From contig CAISYW010000184.1 in the NCBI GenBank assembly GCA_903889795.1, positions 1-23,642 on the forward strand: a DNA stretch of 23,642 nt, written 5' to 3'. The stretch is from an uncultured Chlamydiae bacterium (GTDB taxonomy: Bacteria; Chlamydiota; Chlamydiia; Chlamydiales; SM23-39). Within the stretch, counting starts at the first letter, position 1; every line of letters begins with the position of its first letter. Position numbers and translations under genes: made by a program. Of the stretch, positions 1-7,916 are shown piece by piece. Below the pieces are notes generated by a model. The model worked only from the letters and a program-made list of their open reading frames with translations, made no database searches and was not told where the DNA came from.

Positions 1-150
1 AACCCCCAAACGGTGGCCGATTATCGAGCCGGCCATGAAAAGGCATTTGCCTATCTTGTGGGACAAATAATGAAAAAAACCCGCGGGAAAGCCTCCCCGC
101 AGGTCGTCAATGAATTACTGCGAAAAAAAATCTCTATTGCTCTTTCCTAG
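1..150 (+). CDS. gatB: GatB C-terminal end (partial, Asp/Glu-tRNA amidotransferase subunit B)
   Basis: Only the last 49 codons are inside the window; the frame is open from base 1 and stops at TAG 148-150. The encoded tail (starting NPQTVADYRAGHEKA, with GQIMKKTRGKASPQVVNELL further on) is the typical YqeY/GatB C-terminal helical segment, with the family's N-P-x-x-V-x-D-Y-x-x-G-x-x-K and G-Q-x-M-K-x-T-x-G-x-A-x-P signature. GatB is the kinase/tRNA-binding subunit of GatCAB, which converts Glu-tRNA(Gln) and Asp-tRNA(Asn) to the amidated forms in bacteria lacking GlnRS or AsnRS; chlamydiae use it. The 3' end overlaps the 3' end of the convergent antiporter gene by 17 bp (134-150), so no separate terminator fits between them. 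Confidence 0.93.
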   Translation, partial: NPQTVADYRAGHEKAFAYLVGQIMKKTRGKASPQVVNELLRKKISIALS

Positions 151-1432
151 AAACAAAAATATAGAGAGGAATGCTCGATAATACGAGTACCGCTCCATAA
201 GCTAATACATCAGTGCCGGCACCCACGATCGCCCAGAGAGAATAGATAATCGCGATGGCAGCCACAAATATTGATTTTCTAGAAAAAGGGAAAGCGCCCT
301 TTCTCAGCAAAATGATTTCGGCTACCGGCGTATAGAGATAGGATATCAATGTCGCCAGAGTCGCGATCAAGATGATCAGTTTGTATTGTTTAACCAAATC
401 GGGAGAGATGGTCAAAAATAAAAGAAGAGAAATCAGCGCAGCGGTAATCAGCAACGCATAAGAAGGAACACCATTCCGATTTCTGTGGGCAAAAATTTTC
501 AGAAACAACCCATCATCAGCAGCAGCCATGGGTATTTGACCTTGAACCAAGATCCATCCATTTAAACAGCCTAGACAAGAGACAGCCGCGCCAAATGCAA
601 TCAGCCATTTTCCCCAGTTACCGAAAATCATTTGAGCCGCATCGGCAAATGGAGAAAGGGAATTTTGCAACGCTTCATTCGGAATCATACCCATAATAAC
701 CACTGAACCGGAGATATAACAAGCCGCCGCAATCAACATTCCCAATATTGTCGCAATGGGAATCGTCCGTGTCGGATTTTTAACCGAGCCGGCAGGCACC
801 GTAGCGCACTCCAACCCGATAAAAGCCCATAAAGTAAGAGTAGCTCCTTGAGTAATGACATCAAAAGTGGAGAGCGCTGGAGAAGTTACATTAACCGAGC
901 TGGTAATATAATCAGCGTGGAAAAAAAACCATCCGAAAATCGCAATAAAAAAAATCGGAACCAACTTCGTGATCGTCGTTACCACCTGAACAACACCGGC
1001 TGCATGGATTCCCTTTAAATTGATCCATGTGAATAACCAGACAACAGCGATCGCTACGAAACAAGCCGTCTTTGGATTTGCAAGCTGCGGGAAAAAGACA
1101 GAGAGATACCCCATGCCGGCTAAAGCAATGGCGGCATTTCCCACCCATGCATTAATCCAATAGCAATAAGCGGTTTGAAAACCGAGCGCTTTGCCAAGGC
1201 CTGCATGAGCGTAAGCGTATGGCCCGCCTGTCTTGGGAATCAAAGTGCTCATCTTAGAAAAGACAAAAGCCAAAAATAACGAACCGATCGTAGTGAATAT
1301 CCAGGACACTAAAGATAGACTTCCCAGCCGCGCCATTGCCGACGGCAATAGAAAAATCCCGGAACCGATCATATTTCCCGTAACAAGAGCTGTTAAGGAA
1401 ACAACTCCTAACTTTTTCTCTTCTTGATTCAT
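134..1432 (-). CDS. APC-family arginine/ornithine-type antiporter, AdiC-like
   Basis: A 432-residue inner-membrane transporter of the APC superfamily with about 12 hydrophobic segments. It aligns without apparent shift to Escherichia coli AdiC as I remember it: the substrate-binding GSG at 23-25 followed by IFLLP, Trp202 in the TLWAFIG motif and Trp293 in the GCLNGW motif fall at the same numbers as the AdiC substrate-gating tryptophans. Lys156 lies in TM5 of the TKLVP motif, which AdiC lacks. Being last in an arginine deiminase operon, its likely job is arginine import against ornithine export (the ArcD role), though the sequence is of AdiC rather than ArcD type; arginine/agmatine exchange cannot be excluded. 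ATG 1432 is chosen over an upstream in-frame ATG at 1546 because the latter lies inside argF and 1432 has AAGGA 8-9 bases upstream, 13 bases after the argF stop. Confidence 0.85.
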   Translation of the reverse strand: MNQEEKKLGVVSLTALVTGNMIGSGIFLLPSAMARLGSLSLVSWIFTTIGSLFLAFVFSKMSTLIPKTGGPYAYAHAGLGKALGFQTAYCYWINAWVGNAAIALAGMGYLSVFFPQLANPKTACFVAIAVVWLFTWINLKGIHAAGVVQVVTTITKLVPIFFIAIFGWFFFHADYITSSVNVTSPALSTFDVITQGATLTLWAFIGLECATVPAGSVKNPTRTIPIATILGMLIAAACYISGSVVIMGMIPNEALQNSLSPFADAAQMIFGNWGKWLIAFGAAVSCLGCLNGWILVQGQIPMAAADDGLFLKIFAHRNRNGVPSYALLITAALISLLLFLTISPDLVKQYKLIILIATLATLISYLYTPVAEIILLRKGAFPFSRKSIFVAAIAIIYSLWAIVGAGTDVLAYGAVLVLSSIPLYIFVSRKEQ

Positions 1433-1445
1433 AAGAGATTCCTTT

Positions 1446-2441
1446 TCAAATATTTCCAATAGTTGCGACCATAACAGCTTTAATGGTGTGAAGACGATTT
1501 TCAGCCTGATCAAACACTTTCGATCCCGGGCATCGAAAAACTTCATCGCTCACTTCCAGCGATTTTAAACCATAGCGTTCAAACATCTCTTTTCCGACTT
1601 TCGTTTCGGTATCGTGGAATGCAGGCAGGCAATGGAGGAAAATGACATCATTGTTTTTCGTTTTTCGCATCATGTCCATGTTGACTTGATAAGGCTTCAA
1701 TAATTTGATGCGCTCTTCATACTGACTCTCTTCGCCCATCGATACCCAGACATCCGTATAAATCGCATCTGCACCGATTACTGCCGCGGCAACATCGTCG
1801 TGCATTTCAATTTTGCTTCCGGTTTCTTTGGCAATCGCTAAAGCCTCTTTGTGGATTGATGGGTCGGGAAAGAGCTGTTTAGGAGCCAGCGCCACAAAAT
1901 GCATTCCCATTTTAGCCGCGCCGATCATCAAAGTGTGCCCCATATTGTTGCGTGCATCGCCCACGTATACGAGCTTGGATTTCGAAAGAGGCTTACGCAC
2001 ATGCTCACGCATCGTCAAAAAGTCAGCTAAAATTTGGGTAGGATGATAGAGATCCGTCAATCCATTCCACACAGGAACCCCGGAATGCTGAGCCAATAGG
2101 TCCACCGTCTTTTGTTCAAATCCGCGAAATTCGATTCCATCGTAAAAACGTCCCAACACCTTGGCTGTATCCTCAACCGACTCCTTTTTCCCGATATGGC
2201 TGCCGGACAGATAAGTGACTCTAGCCCCTTCGTCATATGCAGCAACTTCAAATGCGCAGCGCGTGCGGGTCGACTCTTTTTCAAAGATCAAAACGATGTT
2301 TTTTCTATCCAGTAAATTCCCCTTCACGCCCGCCAATTTTTTTCTCTTTAAATTGAGGGAAAGCTCAAGTAAATACTCGATTTCTCGTGTTGTAAAATCG
2401 TTCAATGACAAAAAACTGCGACCTAATAAATTGATAGGCAT
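1446..2441 (-). CDS. argF: Ornithine carbamoyltransferase, probably catabolic
   Basis: A 331-residue OTC, the usual length. Motifs: carbamoyl-phosphate loop STRTR at 57-61, HPTQ at 133-136, ornithine-side SMG at 234-236 and HCLP with the catalytic-region cysteine at 270-273. OTC normally makes citrulline from ornithine and carbamoyl phosphate; here, between carbamate kinase and an antiporter and downstream of arginine deiminase, it should run in reverse, splitting citrulline into ornithine and carbamoyl phosphate (the arcB role). Start ATG 2441 is preceded by GAGGAAA. It begins 17 bases after the arcC stop, and the antiporter starts 13 bases after its own stop, so all four genes are probably one transcript. 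No arginine biosynthesis gene is nearby. The catabolic assignment is from context, not from residues. Confidence 0.93.
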   Translation of the reverse strand: MPINLLGRSFLSLNDFTTREIEYLLELSLNLKRKKLAGVKGNLLDRKNIVLIFEKESTRTRCAFEVAAYDEGARVTYLSGSHIGKKESVEDTAKVLGRFYDGIEFRGFEQKTVDLLAQHSGVPVWNGLTDLYHPTQILADFLTMREHVRKPLSKSKLVYVGDARNNMGHTLMIGAAKMGMHFVALAPKQLFPDPSIHKEALAIAKETGSKIEMHDDVAAAVIGADAIYTDVWVSMGEESQYEERIKLLKPYQVNMDMMRKTKNNDVIFLHCLPAFHDTETKVGKEMFERYGLKSLEVSDEVFRCPGSKVFDQAENRLHTIKAVMVATIGNI

Positions 2442-2458
2442 AATATTTCCTCACATTC

Positions 2459-3385
2459 TCAGTAGTAAACAATTCCTTTCACATCATTTTTGACCATTGT
2501 TCCGGAAGTGCCATTAAATAGAGCATCCCCCTGAAACAGATCGCCAATAACCGCTGTCTTGTTGGACTTAAGCACAAAATTGCAAGCAGCCTCGACCTTA
2601 GGACCCATAGATCCACGGGCAAAATCCAATTTCAACAATTCGGCCGGTGAAATCGCTTTGATCGCCTTTTGATTTTTGGTGCCCCAATCGACATAAATGG
2701 CATCCACATCAGTCAAGATGACAAACATATCCATCTTGAGCTCTAGAGCAGCTAATGATGAAGCTCTGTCTTTATCGATTACCGCCTCTTTTCCAATCAA
2801 AAAGCCCGATTTTTCGTCTTCTACGACGGGGATGCCTCCGCCGCCGCAGAAAATAACAAGAAAGCCCGCATCGATTAGATGTCGAGCCGCCTTGAACTCC
2901 ACGATATCTTTCGGCAAAGGCGATGGAACCACACGGCGGTAATATTTCCCGTCCGGTGCGATTTCCCAACCTTTTTCATGAGCGAGCTTCAATGCGGTTT
3001 CTTTATCATATACAGGACCAATGGGTTTGGTCGGGGTTAAAAAAGCGGGATCTTTCATATCGACCAAAACCTGCGTCAGCAAAGTGACAACATTTGTTAC
3101 ACCTTCATTGTACAAAGCATTTTGAAGCATGTATCCAATCATACCCTGAGTCTCGGCGACTAAAACATCCAAGGGATAGGGACTCACATCTTTATAAGCA
3201 TTGGCCATGAGAGCCAAAAGCCCCACCTGCGGTCCATTTCCATGACACAAAACAACCTGATGATGCTTAGCGATCATTTTGAGGACTTTTGCGGCATGAA
3301 TAATGTTTTTTACCTGAATGTCCGCGTCTAAAGGCTGGCCTCTTTGAAGGAGAGCGTTCCCGCCTAATGCCAATAATACCTTCAT
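2459..3385 (-). CDS. arcC: Carbamate kinase
   Basis: A 308-residue amino-acid-kinase-fold enzyme that transfers phosphate from carbamoyl phosphate to ADP, giving ATP, CO2 and ammonia: the energy-yielding step of the arginine deiminase pathway. Visible signatures are ALGGNAL near residue 6, CHGNGPQVG near 48, CGGGGIPV near 180, VIDKD, the LTDVD nucleotide-site motif and GSMGPKV near residue 256, all in family order and spacing. The start ATG 3385 overlaps the arcA stop in an ATGA junction (3382-3385), and AGGAG lies 7-8 bases upstream inside arcA, so translation is probably coupled. Nothing appears degraded. Confidence 0.95.
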   Translation of the reverse strand: MKVLLALGGNALLQRGQPLDADIQVKNIIHAAKVLKMIAKHHQVVLCHGNGPQVGLLALMANAYKDVSPYPLDVLVAETQGMIGYMLQNALYNEGVTNVVTLLTQVLVDMKDPAFLTPTKPIGPVYDKETALKLAHEKGWEIAPDGKYYRRVVPSPLPKDIVEFKAARHLIDAGFLVIFCGGGGIPVVEDEKSGFLIGKEAVIDKDRASSLAALELKMDMFVILTDVDAIYVDWGTKNQKAIKAISPAELLKLDFARGSMGPKVEAACNFVLKSNKTAVIGDLFQGDALFNGTSGTMVKNDVKGIVYY

Positions 3386-4608
3386 TTTGCTCTCCTGCGT
3401 TCAATCGGACAGCTCATACAACGAGCGCCGCCGCGCGCGCGGCCCAATTCCGCACCAAAAATTTCCAAAACTTTAATTCCTTCCTCACGCAGCCGCGCAT
3501 TTGTTTTGATATTGCGCTCATAACCAATCACAACCCCGGGAGCCAGAGCCAATAAATTACTCCCATCCGTCCACTGCTCTCTCTGCTGCACAAATACGTC
3601 TTCAGTATCTCCAACGCAAATGATTCGTAAATCATTTGTTTTCAATCCATGAGACAAGCCCGTCCTAAAACTCTTTTCTTCCGTGACAACGAGGTCAGCA
3701 GCAGAGTCACCCGGACGAACCATCCAGCATCTTGGTGAAAAATCAGCAAAGGCCACACAAAAAGCATTTTCATCAACCATAGTCATGATAGTATCCAAAT
3801 GCATTGTCGTTCGAGACTTTGGGATTTCGACCAATAAAAGCTTCTTCGCGGTACCTTTCGAAAACAATCGATACGCCAAAGTTTCAATACCATGAATACT
3901 TGTTCGCTCACTAAAACCGATCATGACTAATTCTTTACTGAGTGAAAAAATATCACCGCCCTCTAGAGGAAAACCATCGTTTTCGGATCCATCATTCCAA
4001 ATTTGAAATTTTTCTTTTGTAAACATGGGATGGTACTTATAAACAGCCGCAAAATTGAGCGCTTCGCCTCGTCTTACCTGAAATTGCATGCGATTAATCG
4101 ATACGCCGCCATCAATCCAGCATGATGGATCTCTTGTAAAATAGTGATTTGGAAGGGGAGGCAAAATGAACTCATCCGACGAATAAGCATAACTCATGAT
4201 CCCCTTGTCCTGGATTTTCGCTTCCTTCACAGTTAAACCGGCGATCAGATGATAGCAAAGCTGCTCAGGCGACATTTTAAAAAGGTAATCATAGAGTTCA
4301 TTTACAAAAGTTAAACCAAAATCAAAATTAACGAACAACTTTTGTAAAATCCATTTTCGACCTTTTTCATTTTTCATTGTCTCTGTTAAAAGCTCTTCCA
4401 AAAAGAAAACCTCGACTCCATTCTCTTTCAAAATTTTGGAAAAAATCTTATGCTCTTTAACAGCAACTTCTGTGTAAAGAATATCGTCGAACAGATACTT
4501 CTGAGTATTATCCGGTACAATTCGCCGAATAGCTCCCTCCGGATTACTAATAATCACCTTCTTAAGCGGTGCAATTTCTGATTCAACGCTAAACACGGAT
4601 TCCCCCAT
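3382..4608 (-). CDS. arcA: Arginine deiminase
   Basis: A 408-residue guanidino-modifying enzyme that hydrolyses arginine to citrulline and ammonia. The catalytic set is complete: FTRD with Asp160, EGGD with Glu216, HLDT with His270 and Asp272, and the nucleophile Cys397 in the GGARCMSCP motif close to the C terminus (families usually have GGPRCMSMP, so the second cysteine at 400 is a minor variation). The N-terminal segment SEIAPLKKVIISNP matches the family's start. It is the first gene of the arcA-arcC-argF-antiporter operon. ATG 4608 has only a weak purine stretch before it. The enzyme is typical of bacteria that use arginine for ATP or acid resistance; it is not part of the classical Chlamydia gene set, which has the AaxABC decarboxylase route instead. 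Confidence 0.95.
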   Translation of the reverse strand: MGESVFSVESEIAPLKKVIISNPEGAIRRIVPDNTQKYLFDDILYTEVAVKEHKIFSKILKENGVEVFFLEELLTETMKNEKGRKWILQKLFVNFDFGLTFVNELYDYLFKMSPEQLCYHLIAGLTVKEAKIQDKGIMSYAYSSDEFILPPLPNHYFTRDPSCWIDGGVSINRMQFQVRRGEALNFAAVYKYHPMFTKEKFQIWNDGSENDGFPLEGGDIFSLSKELVMIGFSERTSIHGIETLAYRLFSKGTAKKLLLVEIPKSRTTMHLDTIMTMVDENAFCVAFADFSPRCWMVRPGDSAADLVVTEEKSFRTGLSHGLKTNDLRIICVGDTEDVFVQQREQWTDGSNLLALAPGVVIGYERNIKTNARLREEGIKVLEIFGAELGRARGGARCMSCPIERRRAK

Positions 4609-4765
4609 TTTTCAACACTTAATTGAAGGAATAACAAAATAATGCTTTTTTATGTCGTTATATTTTTAAACGGACCAAAAGTTCGAAGAATATGCGCACT
4701 TTCCCTCCCCCCTCCAACTCATTGCTTATCGCACGAAATATTTATCTATCGTATGCTCCTTGAAC
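4609..4765. promoter_or_regulatory. Divergent promoter region between arcA and lptD-like gene
   Basis: This 157-bp gap separates two divergent genes and must hold both promoters. On the minus strand a TATAAC at 4657-4662 is a possible -10 for the arc operon, but I see no good -35 at the right distance. On the plus strand no convincing pair is visible. A 17-base pure pyrimidine tract with six consecutive C lies at 4699-4715. No clear ArgR-type operator was recognised. Confidence 0.35.
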
Positions 4766-6904
4766 ATGCGTGCTGTTTTTTTTCTCATTTCTCTTTTTCT
4801 TTACCCTGGCTCTCTCTTTTTACAAGAAACAGCTATTTTGCCGGCGCCTACACAGGAAAAACCGGATCTGACCGAATCCGATGTCACATTAGATTTACGA
4901 AACCCCCAATACCAAAACGGCATATTATTTACTGATCAAGGTGGAGTCATCCGCAGCAAAAATCTCCGTATCCAGGCCCAAAGCATTCAATATACGAGGC
5001 GGCTTGAAGAAGGAAAGCCTGTTCATCGCATTGAGGCGGAAGGTAAACTTATGGTCCAATATCATGGCAGGGTCTTTGTCGGGAACGAACTGGAATATGA
5101 TTTTCTTTCCAACAGCGGATCAATTTTTGAAGCAAAAACCAACTCATCTTTGTGGTATGTCGGCGGCGATAAGATTCATCTGAACTCCGATGGAAGCTAC
5201 AAGACCCAAAATGCCTTTTTTACCACATGCGAAAATGCCGATAGTTCCTGGGACATCCACGCAGGTCGACTCAACGTAAAGAAAGACGATCTGCTCGAAG
5301 CAAAAAAAGTTCGATTCCGCCTATTTAAAATCCCCATGTTTTGGCTTCCTTCGTTCAAAATCAATCTTAAAAAATTCAAAGAGCCCATTTTTCGGCACAC
5401 AGTCAACTGGGGCAAAGGCGGCCCGCAAGCTTCCATTCGCTATCAATTTTATTCCTGGCGCGATTGGGCTCTGTATGGCCGACTCGATTATCGTATGAGC
5501 ACGGGATTTGGCGGAGCATTCGAAACAGAATATTACCCTTCCGACAAGCTCGTAACATTTATTACCCGAAGCTATCTCGGTACCGACAAATTAGAAAACG
5601 CTCTCGACAAACAGCGCCGCTACCGATTAGAAGGAGCCCTCAAAGCCGCGAGCAAAAGTAATAAAACCCACACAACACTCACTTGGGATAAATATAGCGA
5701 CGTACGAATGCCGCAAGACTTTAAAAGCGATGATTTCGAGGTTAATACAGCCAACCGCACGCTTCTTTATATCCACCATCAAGAGATTGGAGCCATCACT
5801 GCCCTAAAAGTGCGGCCCCGAGTTAATTCATTCGAATCGATCAAGCAGGATCTACCCACGCTCTTCTTTTCAGCCCATCCCAATACATTGGGAAAAAGCG
5901 GCGTGATATACAACTTGTGGACGAAAGCATCCTATCTCGATTTTATCTATTCCGATCAGCTGGTTCATTCATTACCCAGTATCTGTTCCTCGCGAATCGA
6001 AATGAGACCCTTATTTTACAGACCTTTTCATTTCGGCCCGCTGAACGTGACTCCGCATATTGGAGCTGTCGGGATTTTCTATGGCAGCAGTCAGTCTGAT
6101 CAATCAAAAGGGCTGGCAACCCTGGTTTATGGCGGCTCAGTGAATCTTAAAGCAAAAAGAAATTTCAAAAGCATACAGCACGAAATTCAACCCTACATCA
6201 ATTATCATGGACTGAGTCATCCCACCGTATCGCCTGATGCTCATTACATATTCAGCATACAAGATGGATATCATGAAATTAACAAATTACAAATCGGCAT
6301 TCGCAATTCACTTTTTTCAAAAAATCGCCTGACTTCCGATGCCCGCTTTACCGCCGATCTCTATGCGAATGCATTTTTTATAAATAAGGAATTTCCTCAG
6401 ACAATTCCTAAACTCTATCTTTTTCTGGGATGGGTTGATCCATTCATTGAACTCTCATTTCATAACGCATGGAATTTCTGGCATCAGGTTCTGGATTTCT
6501 CTAACTCCAGACTTCGATTGACTGTAAACGAAAATGTAGCCTTTACCTTGGATCTACGATATCGATCGCGTTATGATTGGCGCAAAGCCGATCATGATAA
6601 TTTCATATTGGATATTTCCAGACCGGAAGCGGAATTACTCGATTCACCTCTTTCCGATCAACGTTTGACCGTGCTGACCCATGCATTTTTTCGTTTAACA
6701 CCTTTTTGGGAATGCCAACTTGAATCCCATCACGGTTTTTTACGTGAAACACAAGATCATAATCCGCCGCGAAAGCATTTATATAATGAATTCAAGATCG
6801 ATCTATTTACCTGGATCAGCACAAATTGGAAGCTGCGAATCTCCTATAACCACACGATCTTAGACGATCGCGTCACAGCAGGCATTTCACTAATCAAGAA
6901 ATAA
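4766..6904 (+). CDS. lptD: LptD/OstA-like outer-membrane LPS-assembly protein
   Basis: A 712-residue exported protein. Residues 1-20 form a hydrophobic signal sequence (MRAVFFLISLFLYPG). Residues ~40-200 form an OstA/LptA-like periplasmic domain; TTCENADSSW at 153-162 followed by a VRFRLFKIPMFWLPSF stretch matches the conserved LptD block that ends the N domain (YTTC...W... then VPV-YLP-F). The remainder alternates aromatic and polar residues and fits a C-terminal beta-barrel. LptD inserts lipopolysaccharide into the outer leaflet with LptE. It is shorter than E. coli LptD (~780) and has cysteines only at 155, 407 and 650. ATG 4766 is chosen; a TTG two codons upstream (4760) is possible, and neither has a good ribosome site. 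The stop is 4 bases from a palindromic repeat that fills the gap to convergent def. Confidence 0.75.
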   Translation: MRAVFFLISLFLYPGSLFLQETAILPAPTQEKPDLTESDVTLDLRNPQYQNGILFTDQGGVIRSKNLRIQAQSIQYTRRLEEGKPVHRIEAEGKLMVQYHGRVFVGNELEYDFLSNSGSIFEAKTNSSLWYVGGDKIHLNSDGSYKTQNAFFTTCENADSSWDIHAGRLNVKKDDLLEAKKVRFRLFKIPMFWLPSFKINLKKFKEPIFRHTVNWGKGGPQASIRYQFYSWRDWALYGRLDYRMSTGFGGAFETEYYPSDKLVTFITRSYLGTDKLENALDKQRRYRLEGALKAASKSNKTHTTLTWDKYSDVRMPQDFKSDDFEVNTANRTLLYIHHQEIGAITALKVRPRVNSFESIKQDLPTLFFSAHPNTLGKSGVIYNLWTKASYLDFIYSDQLVHSLPSICSSRIEMRPLFYRPFHFGPLNVTPHIGAVGIFYGSSQSDQSKGLATLVYGGSVNLKAKRNFKSIQHEIQPYINYHGLSHPTVSPDAHYIFSIQDGYHEINKLQIGIRNSLFSKNRLTSDARFTADLYANAFFINKEFPQTIPKLYLFLGWVDPFIELSFHNAWNFWHQVLDFSNSRLRLTVNENVAFTLDLRYRSRYDWRKADHDNFILDISRPEAELLDSPLSDQRLTVLTHAFFRLTPFWECQLESHHGFLRETQDHNPPRKHLYNEFKIDLFTWISTNWKLRISYNHTILDDRVTAGISLIKK

Positions 6905-6908
6905 CTGC

Positions 6909-7071
6909 TATACTGCTGTCGGCCTGAAGCTTTGATTTTTGAGGGCAGGATTTTGCGTTCCAATGTATTGCAGAGATCGTAGCCAACTTGCTGCAAGTTA
7001 GCGAGATCGAGGAGCTTTGGAGCGTAAAAGATGTCGATGAAAAATCAAATGTTCAGGCCGACAGCAGTATA
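6909..7071 (-). repeat. Palindromic dispersed element family A, copy 1 (inverted orientation)
   Basis: A 163-bp near-palindrome whose ends, TATACTGCTGTCGGCCTGAA and its exact complement, form a 20-bp perfect terminal inverted repeat, followed after two mismatches by another 10 paired bases. The arms (~75-80 bp each) pair imperfectly throughout and a small palindrome around 6983-7002 forms the tip. It is reversed relative to copies 2 and 3. It occupies the entire space between the stop codons of lptD and def. Related copies are at 8824-8988 and 21915-22079. Confidence 0.93.
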
Positions 7072-7076
7072 AACAG

Positions 7077-7601
7077 TTATTTCGTTTTGTCTTTGAGCGC
7101 TTTAAGAACCGGATCGATTTTTGCTCGATCATCCGGCGAGATGCGATCGATAAAGAGCACCCCATTGAGATGGTCGTTTTCATGCATAATGACTCGCGCA
7201 CGAAATCCGACGGCATCCTCTTCGACCATCCGATTATCGAGTGTTTGATAACGAACCCGAATACGGCTCGGCCGCATTACTTCAGCGTGAATGCCCGGAA
7301 TAGAAAGACAACCCTCGGCCATTTTCTCAGCCTCCTGTGAAGGAGCGCTCAACACAGGGTTGATCAAAATTTCCGGGGGTCCCAATCGATACTCTTCGTT
7401 GTCACCCACAAATTCATCGCGAATGACAATGAGACGAAGAAGTTTTCCAACTTGTGGCGCGGCGAGCCCAACGCCATTGTAATGAATCATCGATTCAACC
7501 ATGTCATTGGCTAACGAGCGCAATTCCTCAGTAATCGATTCGATCGATTGAGCTTTCTTTCTCAGACAGAGATGATCGTAAAAAAACAATGGAAGAATCA
7601 T
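7077..7601 (-). CDS. def: Peptide deformylase
   Basis: A 174-residue metalloenzyme that removes the formyl group from the N-terminal methionine of new proteins. The three signature motifs are present: GVGLAAPQ at 43-50, EGCLS at 96-100 (metal ligand Cys98) and HENDH at 140-144 (metal ligands His140 and His144, catalytic Glu141); Asn142 replaces the usual hydrophobic residue in HExDH. Length is normal. ATG 7601 has GAAGAAG upstream and begins 12 bases after secG, so tpiA-secG-def is likely one transcript. Its stop codon abuts palindromic element copy 1, which may help end transcription. Confidence 0.95.
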   Translation of the reverse strand: MILPLFFYDHLCLRKKAQSIESITEELRSLANDMVESMIHYNGVGLAAPQVGKLLRLIVIRDEFVGDNEEYRLGPPEILINPVLSAPSQEAEKMAEGCLSIPGIHAEVMRPSRIRVRYQTLDNRMVEEDAVGFRARVIMHENDHLNGVLFIDRISPDDRAKIDPVLKALKDKTK

Positions 7602-7613
7602 ACTTCTTCAATC

Positions 7614-7916
7614 TCAATATTCTTCTTCAATAGGAGGAGGGCTATTCGGCGGCATCAAATCAGATGATGCTGAACGTCCAATAGCAGCACTCCAGAGAGA
7701 GAGGATCAGACAGCTGAGAAGAAAAAATCCAGCCATGTATGCAGTAAACCGCTTTAAAACCTCCGCCGTCGAAGTTCCAAAGAGCGAATCGCCCGTGTCT
7801 CCGCCAAAGGAAGCTCCCAGCCCCATGCTCTTAGCTTCTTGTATCAAAATCGCAAAAGAGAGCGTGACACAAAGTAATAAAAAGAGAATGAGCATAATAT
7901 ATAAAAAAACAGTCAT
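7614..7916 (-). CDS. secG: Preprotein translocase subunit SecG
   Basis: A 100-residue protein with two hydrophobic helices (about 3-24 and 56-78) separated by the conserved cytoplasmic loop: LIQEAKSMGLGASFGGD followed by LFGTSTAEVLKRFT. This is the SecG signature; SecG assists the SecYE channel in protein export. The C-terminal tail is rich in proline and ends IEEEY. ATG 7916 is preferred over an in-frame ATG at 7931 because it forms an ATGA overlap with the tpiA stop and has GAAGGAA seven bases upstream. Confidence 0.92.
   Translation of the reverse strand: MTVFLYIMLILFLLLCVTLSFAILIQEAKSMGLGASFGGDTGDSLFGTSTAEVLKRFTAYMAGFFLLSCLILSLWSAAIGRSASSDLMPPNSPPPIEEEY

Noticed and set aside
1433..1546. 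Longer start for the AdiC-like antiporter (38 extra residues)
   Set aside because: The extension lies inside argF, has no ribosome site, and AdiC-type proteins start just before the conserved LGVVSLTALV-like helix; ATG 1432 has a good site.
4699..4715. Phase-variable homopolymer before the lptD-like gene
   Set aside because: The longest single-base run is six C within a pyrimidine tract, too short to argue for slippage control.
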